DNA of 64,000 nucleotides from the NCBI RefSeq assembly GCF_003384725.1, contig NZ_QNVV01000011.1, positions 62,001 to 126,000 of the forward strand, written 5' to 3'. This DNA is from Chryseobacterium pennipullorum. GTDB taxonomy: Bacteria; Bacteroidota; Bacteroidia; Flavobacteriales; Weeksellaceae. The position numbers were made by a program, and so were the translations under genes. Of the stretch, positions 1-9,191 are shown piece by piece (the stretch's first letter is position 1; the number at the start of each line of letters is the position of its first letter). The notes beneath the pieces were generated by a model that was given only the letters and a program-made list of their open reading frames with translations, was not told where the DNA came from and searched no databases.

Positions 1-62
1 TGGGCAGAGAGCATTCCTGCAAATAAAAATGCTGCTGCTATATAGGTGAATTGCTTTTTCAT
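1..62 (-). CDS. Exported protein, partial (probable second M16-type peptidase subunit)
   Basis: Only the first 20 codons are inside the window. They read as a Sec signal peptide: MKKQ, then a hydrophobic stretch rich in Ala, Phe and Leu, then a Ser-Ala cleavage region. The gene starts 9 bp after the stop of the M16 peptidase upstream, so both are probably co-transcribed. In Flavobacteriia a zinc-binding M16 subunit is often followed by a second M16 protein that lacks the zinc site. That identity is inferred from context alone, since no domain residue is visible. Confidence 0.5.
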   Translation of the reverse strand, partial: MKKQFTYIAAAFLFAGMLSA

Positions 63-71
63 GGGATCTAC

Positions 72-1385
72 TTATTTTTTCTCAGGAACGTAATTGATGA
101 TGATTCTCTGGTTGGAATTCAGATATTTTTTAGCTGCATTCTGCAGGTCTTGTTTTGTAATCGATCGGTAAATATCGATTTCCTTATTGATAAGATTGGT
201 ATTTCCCATCAGTACATGGTTGGTAGCCAGGGAAGCCGCAATCCCCTGAATGCTTGAATTCTGATTGACAAACTGATTTTCAAACTGGTTCTGAAGCTTT
301 TGGTAATCTTCATCTGAAATTAAAGTGGTCTGAAGCTTCCTGATTTCCGCATCAATATCAGTCTGAAGGGTCTGCTTGCTGGTCTGTCCCATAGGAATTG
401 CAAAAAAAGCAAAAATACTATAGTCTTCAAGCCCCTGATTGAAGGCCGCAACCTGAAGTGCCTTTTTCTCCTGGTCAACCAGTTTTTTATATAAAACAGA
501 AGACTTACCATTACTTAGATAAGAAGAAAGCATATCCAGAACATACGCATCCTTTTCTTTGTTGGCAGGAGTTCTGTATGCAAAAACATAGGCAGGAAGC
601 TGAATGTTTGGGTCTGTTGCCGTTACTTCTTTTTCCTGGGTAATCGGGGTGTCTTTTGGAAAGTCTTTTGGATAGGTAGTTCCTTTTGGAATCCCGCCAT
701 AATACTCCTGAATCCATTTTTTTGTCTGTTCAGGTTTGATATCTCCCGCTACCACAAGGGTGGCATTATTGGGAACATAGTATTTCTTGTAAAATGCCTG
801 GAATTCTTCAAGCTTTGCAGCATTAAGATCTTCCATAGAGCCGATCGTCGGCCAGTTGTACGGGTGGTTGGTAAAAAGATTTTTCTGAATGGTTGGGAAA
901 AGATTTCCATAAGGCTGGTTATCCATTCTCAGTCTTTTTTCTTCTTTTACAACCTCTCTCTGTGTATCTACCCCAACCTGATTGATCTCGGCATGGCGCA
1001 TCCTTTCAGCTTCCATCCAAAGCCCGAGCTGTTCGTTGTTAGAAGGGAATGTTTCATAATAATATGTTCTGTCGTTGGTGGTATTGGCATTGTTCTGCCC
1101 TCCGTTGGAAGAAACAATTTTCATCCATTCCCCTCTTTTTATATTGGGAGTTCCTTCAAATAGCAGGTGCTCAAAGAAATGAGCAAAGCCTGTTCTGCCT
1201 TTTACCTCATCCTTGGCTCCAACGTGATACATGACTCCTGTAGTAACTACCGGAGCCGAGTTGTCCTGATGGAGGATGATATGAAGACCGTTCGGAAGGT
1301 CATATTCTTCATATTTGATTTGCTGTGCATTCAGCATAAGCCCAAAAAAAGCTACGGCAGCAGCAGAAAGAAATCGTTTTTTCAT
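72..1385 (-). CDS. M16 family zinc metallopeptidase (pitrilysin-like), exported
   Basis: A 437-residue protein with a signal peptide in the first 20 residues, so it probably acts in the periplasm. The inverted zinc motif of the M16 family, HFFEH, lies at residues 69-73, and the acidic helix that supplies the third zinc ligand follows about 75 residues later (TQREVVKEEKR). The C-terminal half is the second M16 fold. The length fits a single half of a two-subunit M16 peptidase, and a second exported gene follows after 9 bp. Substrates are unknown; members of this family degrade peptides. Its promoter must lie in 1386-1668. Confidence 0.9.
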   Translation of the reverse strand: MKKRFLSAAAVAFFGLMLNAQQIKYEEYDLPNGLHIILHQDNSAPVVTTGVMYHVGAKDEVKGRTGFAHFFEHLLFEGTPNIKRGEWMKIVSSNGGQNNANTTNDRTYYYETFPSNNEQLGLWMEAERMRHAEINQVGVDTQREVVKEEKRLRMDNQPYGNLFPTIQKNLFTNHPYNWPTIGSMEDLNAAKLEEFQAFYKKYYVPNNATLVVAGDIKPEQTKKWIQEYYGGIPKGTTYPKDFPKDTPITQEKEVTATDPNIQLPAYVFAYRTPANKEKDAYVLDMLSSYLSNGKSSVLYKKLVDQEKKALQVAAFNQGLEDYSIFAFFAIPMGQTSKQTLQTDIDAEIRKLQTTLISDEDYQKLQNQFENQFVNQNSSIQGIAASLATNHVLMGNTNLINKEIDIYRSITKQDLQNAAKKYLNSNQRIIINYVPEKK

Positions 1386-1668
1386 AAACTTGGAAATTGT
1401 TAATCAATAAGTACAAAAAGTGAATTAAATGTTACACAAAAGTGATTAAAGTTAAGTCTTTAGCCTTCAATATCAAATGTTTTTAATAGATTCTGGTATT
1501 TGAGCAGCGACATTCACTAGCATATACAAATGATTTAGTATAAAAATCTGGCTGTCTCAAACCATTCTCCATCATCCTAAAACTGCTGTAATGTCTAACT
1601 TCTGCCACGAAAGTTTGAATTCTCCTCTGAATACATTAATTTTGTGTTCCCAAAAATTTTTTTGCTGT
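1386..1668. other. Divergent intergenic region
   Basis: This 283-bp gap separates the M16 peptidase gene (minus) from the helicase gene (plus). A clear Bacteroidota promoter for the helicase lies at its right end (1615-1644). I see no RNA gene or other structure in the rest. Confidence 0.5.
1615..1644 (+). promoter_or_regulatory. Bacteroidota sigma-A promoter of the UvrD/PcrA helicase gene
   Basis: TTG at 1615-1617 and TAATTTTG at 1637-1644 are separated by 19 bp, matching the consensus TTG-N17-20-TAnnTTTG. The predicted transcript starts near 1650. This rules out an upstream start at 1591 and sets the translation start at 1669. Confidence 0.75.
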
Positions 1669-3999
1669 ATGGACTATTTGAAAGGACTCAACGAATCACA
1701 ATATGAAGCCGTTACCTCATTACAAGGACCTTTGATGGTGCTTGCAGGAGCAGGTTCCGGAAAAACGCGGGTGCTTACCATGCGGATTGCCCATTTGATC
1801 AACAATGGAGTAGACCCTTTCAATATCCTGGCGCTTACCTTTACCAATAAAGCGGCGCGGGAAATGAAAGACCGTATCGCAAAAGTGGTGGGAGACAGCA
1901 ATGCAAGAAGCCTCTGGATGGGAACCTTCCACTCTGTTTTTGCAAGAATTTTAAGAATTGAAGCTCATTACCTGGGCTACCCTTCAAATTTTACGATTTA
2001 CGATCAGCAGGATGCATTGAATGTGATCAAAAAAGTATTGAAGGATATGAATATTGATGCCGATCTTTACAAGCCAAAAAAAGTTCAGGCAAGGATATCG
2101 ACTTACAAAAATAACCTGATTACGGTAAAAGCCTATTTCAACAACCCGGAACTGATGGAAGCTGATGAAAAAGCCAATATGAAGTTTATCGGTCAGATTT
2201 ACCAGAGATACGTAGATGCCTGTTTCAGAAACGGTTCTATGGATTTTGATGACCTGTTGTTGAAAACCAACGAGCTGTTGACCCGTTTTCCGGAAGTATT
2301 GGCAAAATATCAGGATAGATTCAGATATATTATGGTGGATGAGTACCAGGATACCAACCACTCTCAGTATCTTATCGTAAAAGCACTGGCTTCAAAATTT
2401 GAAAATATATGTGTGGTGGGAGATGATGCACAGTCAATTTATTCTTTCCGTGGGGCCAATATTTATAATATCTTAAACTTTAAAAAAGATTATCCGGATG
2501 CCCAGACGGTATCCCTGGAACAGAATTACCGTTCTACACAGAATATCGTAAATGCAGCCAACGTTGTTATTGCTAAAAACCTTCAGCAGTTTAAGAAAAA
2601 TGTCTTCAGTGATAATGAAGAAGGCGATAAGATCAAAATCTACCGTTCACTTTCAGATGCCGATGAGGCCAACTTTGTTGCCGGAAATATCTGGGAACTT
2701 CGTAACCGTGATCAGAGAAAGTACAGTGATTTTGCTATTTTATACAGAACCAACTCGCAGACCAGAGCATTTGAAGATGCTTTAAGGCGTAAAAATATTC
2801 CGTACAAGGTCTATGGTGGTCTTTCCTTTTATCAGAGAAAAGAGGTGAAGGATCTTATCGGTTACCTGCGTCTTCTGATCAACGAAAATGATTCTGAAGC
2901 ATTGATGAGAATTATCAATTATCCGGCAAGAGGAATTGGAGATACTACCCAGAACAAACTGATCGTTTTTGCTGATGCGCAAAATATTGCAGTGTCTAAA
3001 GTTCTGGATAATCTTCCGATGTACGCCCCCCAGCTGGGATTGAATAATGGGGTTTTGAATAAGCTGAACGACTTCTGGTCGATGATCAAAGCCTTCAAGG
3101 TATTGCTGAAAACAGAAACAGCCTATAGCGTAGCCATGGAAGTGGCAAAAAGAAGCGGCCTGATCAAGTTTTTAAAAGATGACCAGACTCCGGAAGGAAT
3201 TTCCAGGGTAGAAAACGTTCAGGAGCTGATGAACTCCATGCAGGGATTCATTGAAGAACAGATGCAGCTGGAGGATGGGGATCCGAGCCTGTCCAATTTC
3301 CTCGAAAATATTGCCCTTTCCGCTGATACCCAGGATAAAAACCTTGAAGAGGATATGGTTTCTCTGATGACGATTCACCTGTCAAAAGGATTGGAATTCC
3401 CTGTAGTCCATCTGGTGGGGCTTGAAGAAAATCTTTTTCCAAGCTTTATGAGTTCAGCAACAAGGGAAGACCTGGAAGAAGAAAGAAGACTGTTTTATGT
3501 AGCCCTTACAAGAGCAGAAAAACAAGCATTTTTCTCCTATGCTGTTTCCCGTTTTCAGTGGGGAAAAATTACAGATGCAGAACCGTCCAGATTCCTAAGC
3601 GAGATTGATGACGAGTATATTGAATTCCTTAACCCTGCTCTGGAAAAGAGGTTTATCAATAACTCAGGAGTAAGATCCAATATTTTTGATGAACATCCAT
3701 CTGAGATGAAGTCCTTCAAGAAAGTGGAAAAGAAATCCATTGACAGAGGGGATAATGCCAAGCCGGCCCAGGAAGTGAGAAAGCTAAAACCAGTGAGTAC
3801 AGCCAAAATTATCAATCCGAGCGGCGCATCTTCTCAGGATATCGAAGTAGGAGATAAAGTAAGGCATGACCGTTTTGGAATCGGAGAGGTAACATTCCTG
3901 GATGGGACAGATCCGCAGAATATCAAGGCAAAAGTTGTTTTCATCCATGAAGGCGAGAAAAACCTGATCTTAAAATACGCAAAGCTTACCAAGATCTAA
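1669..3999 (+). CDS. pcrA: ATP-dependent 3'-5' DNA helicase, UvrD/PcrA family
   Basis: This 776-residue superfamily 1A helicase unwinds DNA in repair and at stalled replication forks in the cytoplasm. Walker A (GAGSGKT) is at residues 27-33, and the Walker B/motif II block (VDEYQDTNHSQ) and motif III (GDDAQSIYSFRGA) follow in order. Motif IV (EQNYRST) and the late motifs (TIHLSKGLEF, VALTRA) are also present. The last 60 residues (VGDKVRHDRFGIGEV) are the PcrA-type Tudor-like tail that contacts RNA polymerase. An in-frame ATG at 1591 would add 26 residues but lies upstream of the promoter, so the start at 1669 is chosen. It is probably monocistronic, with a strong terminator behind it. Confidence 0.95.
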   Translation: MDYLKGLNESQYEAVTSLQGPLMVLAGAGSGKTRVLTMRIAHLINNGVDPFNILALTFTNKAAREMKDRIAKVVGDSNARSLWMGTFHSVFARILRIEAHYLGYPSNFTIYDQQDALNVIKKVLKDMNIDADLYKPKKVQARISTYKNNLITVKAYFNNPELMEADEKANMKFIGQIYQRYVDACFRNGSMDFDDLLLKTNELLTRFPEVLAKYQDRFRYIMVDEYQDTNHSQYLIVKALASKFENICVVGDDAQSIYSFRGANIYNILNFKKDYPDAQTVSLEQNYRSTQNIVNAANVVIAKNLQQFKKNVFSDNEEGDKIKIYRSLSDADEANFVAGNIWELRNRDQRKYSDFAILYRTNSQTRAFEDALRRKNIPYKVYGGLSFYQRKEVKDLIGYLRLLINENDSEALMRIINYPARGIGDTTQNKLIVFADAQNIAVSKVLDNLPMYAPQLGLNNGVLNKLNDFWSMIKAFKVLLKTETAYSVAMEVAKRSGLIKFLKDDQTPEGISRVENVQELMNSMQGFIEEQMQLEDGDPSLSNFLENIALSADTQDKNLEEDMVSLMTIHLSKGLEFPVVHLVGLEENLFPSFMSSATREDLEEERRLFYVALTRAEKQAFFSYAVSRFQWGKITDAEPSRFLSEIDDEYIEFLNPALEKRFINNSGVRSNIFDEHPSEMKSFKKVEKKSIDRGDNAKPAQEVRKLKPVSTAKIINPSGASSQDIEVGDKVRHDRFGIGEVTFLDGTDPQNIKAKVVFIHEGEKNLILKYAKLTKI

Positions 4000-4022
4000 T
4001 ACTGAATAATAAAATAAAACAG

Positions 4023-4054
4023 AGCGGATTCAATTTTTTTGAATCCGCTTTTTT
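4023..4054 (+). terminator. Rho-independent terminator of the helicase gene
   Basis: An 11-bp perfect stem (AGCGGATTCAA / TTGAATCCGCT) with a T5 loop is followed by a run of T. Confidence 0.85.
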
Positions 4055-4149
4055 GTTAAAATTTCACAGGATTCTTTTAAAATGCGTATTTTTAGTAAGG
4101 GATAGAAACAAACTATAGATATTTTTCAGAAAAACAAAGTCTATCTATT

Positions 4150-4179
4150 TTGTAGACTAATAAATATATTTTACCTTTG
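4150..4179 (+). promoter_or_regulatory. Bacteroidota promoter of the 4225 TonB-dependent receptor
   Basis: TTG (4150-4152), a 19-bp spacer and TACCTTTG (4172-4179) match the Bacteroidota consensus. The leader to the ATG at 4225 would be about 40 nt and A-rich. Confidence 0.7.
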
Positions 4180-4224
4180 CTGCTGCAAAAAACATAAATG
4201 TTCAATCCATTTTAAGTAAACTAT

Positions 4225-7002
4225 ATGAGAAATAAAAAAACTATTGTTTCAGCCGCTGCTTTATTTTTCCTGGGCGTGTACACGTACGGTCAGGAAAAAG
4301 ACAGTATCAGAACTAATAAAGACAGTATAAAGACAAACAGTGTAGAAGAAGTGGTCATATTGGGCTCCCGTGCAGGAGCGAGATCCAAGATAGACAGCCC
4401 CGTACCTGTAGATGTCTTCAATGTAAAAGAATCTTCTGTCATTCTTCCACAAACCAATATCGGACAAATCCTGAATGCCGTTGCTCCGTCTTTTACCTCC
4501 ACCATTCAGACCAATTCAGATGGAACCGACCATCTGGATCCTGCGCAGCTTAGAGGGTTGGGGCCTGATCAGGTATTGGTTCTGGTGAATGGCAAAAGAA
4601 GACATACATCAGCTCTTGTGAATGTTAATGGAACACCGGGAAGGGGTACTGTAGGAACGGACCTGAACGCTATTCCTTCTTTTGCCCTCAACAGGATCGA
4701 AGTGCTAAGGGATGGTGCAGCAGCGCAATATGGATCAGATGCCATTGCCGGAGTTATCAATCTTGAGCTTAAAAAGGATACCGGAAAACTGGCTGGCCAG
4801 ATCAGCTACGGCGGAAATCTGACGCCGACCGCAAATGACCATACCGGAAATTTTGACGGCCAGAACATCCAGCTGGATCTGAATTACGGTAATAAGATCG
4901 GAACGAAAGGAGGTTTTTTTAATATCACCTGGTCTTCACAGTTCAGAAATCCTACGTATAGGGCAGGAACAGAAAAAGGAGCCATTTACAATGCGTATAA
5001 TGCAATTGAGCAGCGTGCTTTAAATGATGGGGTAAATCTTTCCTCTTTGTTTACCAATATCAACACTACTCCCAATTCTCAGCAGATTGTCAATTACATC
5101 CATCAGTATGCCCAGGGTGTCAATTATTTTAGCGGCGCCCAGCTTGCAGACATTCAGGGAGCTTCTACGATACAGGATATCAAAGACGGGGCGGGAAATG
5201 TTATTCAGAAAGGGCTTCAATCTTTGCTGAATTTCGATGTTACGGATCAGGAGCTGGCATACAGAGGACTTAGCAGAAAGGACTTCAACATGCAGGTAGG
5301 GCAATCCAAACTGAATAACCACCAGCTTTTCGTGAATGCTGAGGTACCGATCAGTGACGACTGGAAAGTATATACTTTTGGGGGATACAGCCTGAGACAT
5401 GGTGTTTCCGGAGGATTTTACAGAAGGCCCCGGGAAAGCCGCACCTTTACAGGATCTTATCCTAACGGCTACCTACCTCAGATTGGAACGGATATTCAGG
5501 ATCTATCATTGGCTGCCGGAATCAAAGGAAAATGGGATGGCTGGCATATAGATTTTAGCAATACCTTTGGACAAAACTCTTTTACCTATAATATAAGAAA
5601 TACGGGGAATACTTCCCTTCGCTTTGCGTCACCGAACGAATTTGAAGCCGGTGGCCTGAGGTTCTCTCAGAATACAATCAATCTTGATTTTTCTAAAAAA
5701 TATGATGTCTGGGAAGGAATTAACGTAGCCTTTGGTGCTGAACACCGGTATGAAAATTTTAAAATCACCGCCGGGGAAGAAGCTTCCTATTCTACGTATG
5801 ATGCTTCCGGAAATATCTGGAACGGGAGCTCTTTAAGACCTACGGATTTCTTCGGTGCCTCTCTTCCAGGAGGGTCACAGGTGTTCAACGGTTTTAAACC
5901 CGATAATGCTGTGGACAAAAACAGACAGTCGGTAGCGGCTTATGCAGATATTGAATTCAATTTTACCAACTGGCTATTGGTAGATGCTGCGGCCAGATAT
6001 GAAAATTATTCGGATTTCGGATCTACATTCAATTATAAGCTGGCTTCGAGGATCAAGGTAGCTCCGGATTTTAATGTAAGATTTGCCGGATCTACAGGAT
6101 TCAGGGCTCCGTCTATCCACCAGATTTATTATAATGTAACCTCTACGTTATTTACCAATAATCAACTTCTTGAAGTGGGAACTTTCAGTAATGATTCTCA
6201 ACTGGCGGGGCTGCTGGATATGCCAAAACTAAAGCAGGAAACATCAAAATCGGCCAGTGTAGGATTTACTTATAGAATACCATCTGTGAATCTGACCTTT
6301 ACAGCAGACGGATATTTCACAAGAATCGACAACAGGATTATCCTTACGGACCAGTTTCTGAGAGCCAGTGTACCTCAAAAAGCACAGGAAGCTTATGATG
6401 CCCTGGGAATTAATGGGGCACAGTTTTTTACCAATGCCATTGATACGGAAACCAAAGGGCTGGACGTTGTAATTTCCCATCAGGCAAGATTTTCAGATCT
6501 AAAACTGGATAACAATTTTGCAATCAACCTCAACCAGACCAAACAGGTGGGGGATGTTCATTCCTCAGGGCTTTTACAGTCTCCGGAGCTGGAAAAGGTT
6601 TATTTTTCTGAGAAATCCAGAGTTTATATGGAAGAAGCAGTACCCCGGGTAAAAGCCAGCCTTTCGCACACGCTGACATGGAAGAACGCCAGCTTTTATC
6701 TGCGAAATACCTACTTTGGAAAGGTAACGGGAGCTGACATTATTGATGTAAACGGTGATGGGGTTATTGATTTCAATGAGCACCAGCAGATTACTGACAA
6801 GATCATTACCGATCTTTCCCTGGCTTATCAGTTTACCAAAAATGTAGGACTGACTTTAGGGGTAAATAATTTATTCGATATTTATCCAACAAGGAACCTT
6901 CCTGCATCTACCAATAATGATCAGTTTATCTATTCACGGTCAACGTCACAATTCGGGCAGAATGGCAGATATGTTTTTACCAGGCTGAATTTTAATTTTT
7001 AA
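4225..7002 (+). CDS. TonB-dependent outer-membrane receptor
   Basis: A 925-residue outer-membrane transporter. It has an N-terminal signal peptide ending near TYGQ, a TonB-box-like stretch (SVEEVVILGS), and a plug domain carrying the typical VLVLVNGKRRH and IEVLRDGAAAQYGSDAIAGVINL motifs. A long beta-barrel follows and ends in Phe (FTRLNFNF), as outer-membrane proteins do. There is no N-terminal carboxypeptidase-like domain and no SusD partner, so it is not a SusC-type glycan importer. The substrate cannot be read from the sequence. The thiamin operon downstream is convergent and no TPP riboswitch precedes this gene, so I do not link it to thiamin. Confidence 0.92.
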   Translation: MRNKKTIVSAAALFFLGVYTYGQEKDSIRTNKDSIKTNSVEEVVILGSRAGARSKIDSPVPVDVFNVKESSVILPQTNIGQILNAVAPSFTSTIQTNSDGTDHLDPAQLRGLGPDQVLVLVNGKRRHTSALVNVNGTPGRGTVGTDLNAIPSFALNRIEVLRDGAAAQYGSDAIAGVINLELKKDTGKLAGQISYGGNLTPTANDHTGNFDGQNIQLDLNYGNKIGTKGGFFNITWSSQFRNPTYRAGTEKGAIYNAYNAIEQRALNDGVNLSSLFTNINTTPNSQQIVNYIHQYAQGVNYFSGAQLADIQGASTIQDIKDGAGNVIQKGLQSLLNFDVTDQELAYRGLSRKDFNMQVGQSKLNNHQLFVNAEVPISDDWKVYTFGGYSLRHGVSGGFYRRPRESRTFTGSYPNGYLPQIGTDIQDLSLAAGIKGKWDGWHIDFSNTFGQNSFTYNIRNTGNTSLRFASPNEFEAGGLRFSQNTINLDFSKKYDVWEGINVAFGAEHRYENFKITAGEEASYSTYDASGNIWNGSSLRPTDFFGASLPGGSQVFNGFKPDNAVDKNRQSVAAYADIEFNFTNWLLVDAAARYENYSDFGSTFNYKLASRIKVAPDFNVRFAGSTGFRAPSIHQIYYNVTSTLFTNNQLLEVGTFSNDSQLAGLLDMPKLKQETSKSASVGFTYRIPSVNLTFTADGYFTRIDNRIILTDQFLRASVPQKAQEAYDALGINGAQFFTNAIDTETKGLDVVISHQARFSDLKLDNNFAINLNQTKQVGDVHSSGLLQSPELEKVYFSEKSRVYMEEAVPRVKASLSHTLTWKNASFYLRNTYFGKVTGADIIDVNGDGVIDFNEHQQITDKIITDLSLAYQFTKNVGLTLGVNNLFDIYPTRNLPASTNNDQFIYSRSTSQFGQNGRYVFTRLNFNF

Positions 7003-7020
7003 TCCATATAATCACCAATA

Positions 7021-7052
7021 AAAAACGGATCCCATTGGGTTCCGTTTTTTTA
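7021..7052. terminator. Terminator between convergent receptor and tenA genes
   Basis: An imperfect stem (AACGGA..CCC / GGG..TCCGTT) sits between the two stop codons, with A's on the left and T's on the right. It could serve both directions, better for the plus strand. Confidence 0.65.
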
Positions 7053-7058
7053 TAAAGT

Positions 7059-7739
7059 TTATTGGTGGTTAGAGAAAAGTATTGAAGATGAGTTCCACAT
7101 CTTCAGTTCATAGGCTGCTTCCCAGAAATGATATTCCATTCTGGAGGCGGTGATAAAAGCTTCCGACATTTTTTTCCGGGTTTCTTCAGTGCTGTTCTCA
7201 GCTATTCTGTCACAAATGGCAATCGCCTGGTCTACAGCAGCGGAAAATTCCTCTCCGGCATAGGTAGCAATCCATTTTTCGTAAGGATTATTGACGGTGT
7301 TTTGTATACGGTAAATGTGATTGCCGACTTCTCTGTAAATCCAGAAACAAGGCAGTACAGCAGCTACCGCTATTTCCACAGCTTCAAGAGCCGCCGTACT
7401 TCTCAGAAAGTGAATGTAATGATGGCAGGCAGGCTGTAAAATACCTTTGTTACCTACGCCAAAATCCTTGAAATAAGATTCGTGCAATGCATTTTCTACA
7501 ACAATTGCATTTTCTGCAAAACGCATAAAAGCAAGGACATCCTGAAGATCAGGAATCTTTGCAGCGATGAGGGATAATGTTCTTCCGAAATGTTCCAGAT
7601 ATAAAGAATCCTGGGCCATGTAAAACCGGAACTTCTCCTGGGGTAAGCTGCCGTCAGATAATTCTTGTATAAAGGGCATGTCCAGGATAGACTCGTAGCA
7701 TCCTCCTATCGATTGCCAGATGTGTTCAGACCATTTCAT
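7059..7739 (-). CDS. tenA: TenA family aminopyrimidine aminohydrolase (thiaminase II)
   Basis: This 226-residue all-helical TenA protein salvages thiamin breakdown products by hydrolysing aminomethyl- or formylaminopyrimidine to the HMP pyrimidine. The family core is visible: HFGRTLS near the N-terminus and the active-site Cys block VLPCFWIYREVGNHI around residue 138. The length is normal. It is the last gene of the riboswitch-controlled operon, and its start overlaps the 3' end of thiD by 14 bp. Its position fits supply of pyrimidine to the kinase ThiD. I infer specificity from family and context; a pure thiaminase role cannot be excluded. Confidence 0.9.
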   Translation of the reverse strand: MKWSEHIWQSIGGCYESILDMPFIQELSDGSLPQEKFRFYMAQDSLYLEHFGRTLSLIAAKIPDLQDVLAFMRFAENAIVVENALHESYFKDFGVGNKGILQPACHHYIHFLRSTAALEAVEIAVAAVLPCFWIYREVGNHIYRIQNTVNNPYEKWIATYAGEEFSAAVDQAIAICDRIAENSTEETRKKMSEAFITASRMEYHFWEAAYELKMWNSSSILFSNHQ

Positions 7740-8559
7740 TTTTGATCAGTTTTTGAGGGTTAAAAAAGTGGTTTAGCGGACCGTTTCCAAGTCCTGTTTG
7801 GACGTCTGTTCCGTTTTCTATAGCCTGAAAGACATACTGCTGGCCCATCGAAACAGCGTCATACAAAGATTTTCCCTGTGCAATATAGGCTGCGATGGCA
7901 GAAGATAGCGTGCAGCCGGAGCCATGGGTATTATCCGTATCGAATTTTAAAGTTTCAAAAGAATGGAAACTGTTATCTACATCATAGAATAAAGATGTAA
8001 TCGTTGAGGTTGTCTGATGGCCTCCTTTCAGAAGAATCGTTTTGCAGCCGAGTTCTTTTATTTTTTTCCCGGCAGCATACAGATCATCCAGGGTTTCTAC
8101 TTTTATATTTGCTAAAATTGCCGCCTCATCCATATTAGGGGTAATGACATCAGCAATAGGAAAGAGCTTTTCAGTAATAGCCGTGATCGTCTCCTCTTCA
8201 ATCAATCTATGTCCACTGGTAGCCACCATCACAGGGTCAAATACGATCGGTATTTTTTTATATTCTGCCAGGGTAGAAACAATGGTTTCAACCAGCTGAG
8301 GGGTATGCACCATTCCAATCTTGATGGCATCCGGAATAATATCATCCAGAATTGCTCTGATTTGGTCTGCTACCGCCTCAACAGGAATCGGATATATTTT
8401 TCTTACTCCCTGTGTATTCTGTACTGGCAAAGCCGTTAGCACCGAAGTGGAAAAGCAGCCTAAAGCAGAAGCCGTTTTGATGTCGGCCTGAATACCTGCA
8501 CCTCCGCTTCCATCAAAACCGGCAATCGTTAATACCGACGGATATTTGTACTTTTTCAT
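7726..8559 (-). CDS. thiD: Hydroxymethylpyrimidine/phosphomethylpyrimidine kinase
   Basis: ThiD phosphorylates HMP twice to give HMP-PP for thiamin phosphate synthesis. The 277-residue protein starts with the ribokinase-like block TIAGFDGSGGAGIQADIKT, and has the KIGMVHTPQ and FDPVMVATSGHRL motifs. It ends with the anion-hole/catalytic block DTDNTHGSGCTLSSAIA, where the base Asp/His-Gly-Ser-Gly-Cys is intact. It overlaps thiE by 4 bp (ATGA) upstream and tenA by 14 bp downstream, so translation is coupled. The gene is complete and of normal length. Confidence 0.95.
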   Translation of the reverse strand: MKKYKYPSVLTIAGFDGSGGAGIQADIKTASALGCFSTSVLTALPVQNTQGVRKIYPIPVEAVADQIRAILDDIIPDAIKIGMVHTPQLVETIVSTLAEYKKIPIVFDPVMVATSGHRLIEEETITAITEKLFPIADVITPNMDEAAILANIKVETLDDLYAAGKKIKELGCKTILLKGGHQTTSTITSLFYDVDNSFHSFETLKFDTDNTHGSGCTLSSAIAAYIAQGKSLYDAVSMGQQYVFQAIENGTDVQTGLGNGPLNHFFNPQKLIKNEMV

Positions 8560-9191
8560 TTTAAAATTTCGTTTTTTAATTCATAAGCCGCCCGCTGGGG
8601 ATCATCTGCGCTGCATATCGCGGACACGACGGCAAGACAGTCGGCTCCGGCATTGAGTACTGCTCTTGCATTTTCCAGATGAATACTGCCTATCGCGACC
8701 AATGGCTTATCTGTCAGCTGCCTGATTTTTGTGATCCCTTCAAACCCCCATTCTGTAACGGTGTCGGTTTTGGTTTGAGTTCTAAAGACCGGGCTTATTC
8801 CCAGATAATCGGATACGGCAGTTTGTTCATTTTCAAGCTGCATCAGGTGCTCCACAGAATAGCCAATGATTTTATCCCTGATCGCGGGCTGCTTTCTAAG
8901 ATCAGTAGGAGCAGTATCACTGTTCCCCACATGAATGCCTGCTGAATTTACCTTTTCAGCCACTTTCATATTGTCGTTTATGATAAGTGGGATACCGTAT
9001 TTAGCAGTAATTTCTGTAAGCTTTAGTGCCTTTTGCAGAAACTTTTCTGTGGAGTCACTTTTTTCCCGAAGCTGAATAATATCCACACCACCGAGAATGG
9101 CCTGTTCAGCAACTTTGAGAAAGTTTTTCCCCATACAGTCGGCTTCTGAAATCACCAGATACAACTGGTAGGGAAAAGAATGTAAACTCAT
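8556..9191 (-). CDS. thiE: Thiamine phosphate synthase
   Basis: ThiE joins HMP-PP and THZ-P to form thiamin monophosphate. This 211-residue TIM barrel shows GGVDIIQLREK (pyrophosphate contacts), HVGNSDTAPTDLRK, the YLGISPVFRTQTK loop and VAIGSIHLENARAVLNAGADCLAVVSAI, all in the expected order. It overlaps both neighbours by 4 bp (ATGA), the normal sign of a coupled operon. With ThiM and ThiD it forms a complete salvage route; no de novo genes (thiC, thiG, thiH, thiS) are in the window. Confidence 0.95.
   Translation of the reverse strand: MSLHSFPYQLYLVISEADCMGKNFLKVAEQAILGGVDIIQLREKSDSTEKFLQKALKLTEITAKYGIPLIINDNMKVAEKVNSAGIHVGNSDTAPTDLRKQPAIRDKIIGYSVEHLMQLENEQTAVSDYLGISPVFRTQTKTDTVTEWGFEGITKIRQLTDKPLVAIGSIHLENARAVLNAGADCLAVVSAICSADDPQRAAYELKNEILK

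Noticed and set aside
4225..7002. Thiamin transport role for the receptor next to the thi operon
   Set aside because: The gene is convergent to the operon, has its own promoter and lacks a TPP riboswitch. Nearness alone is not enough.
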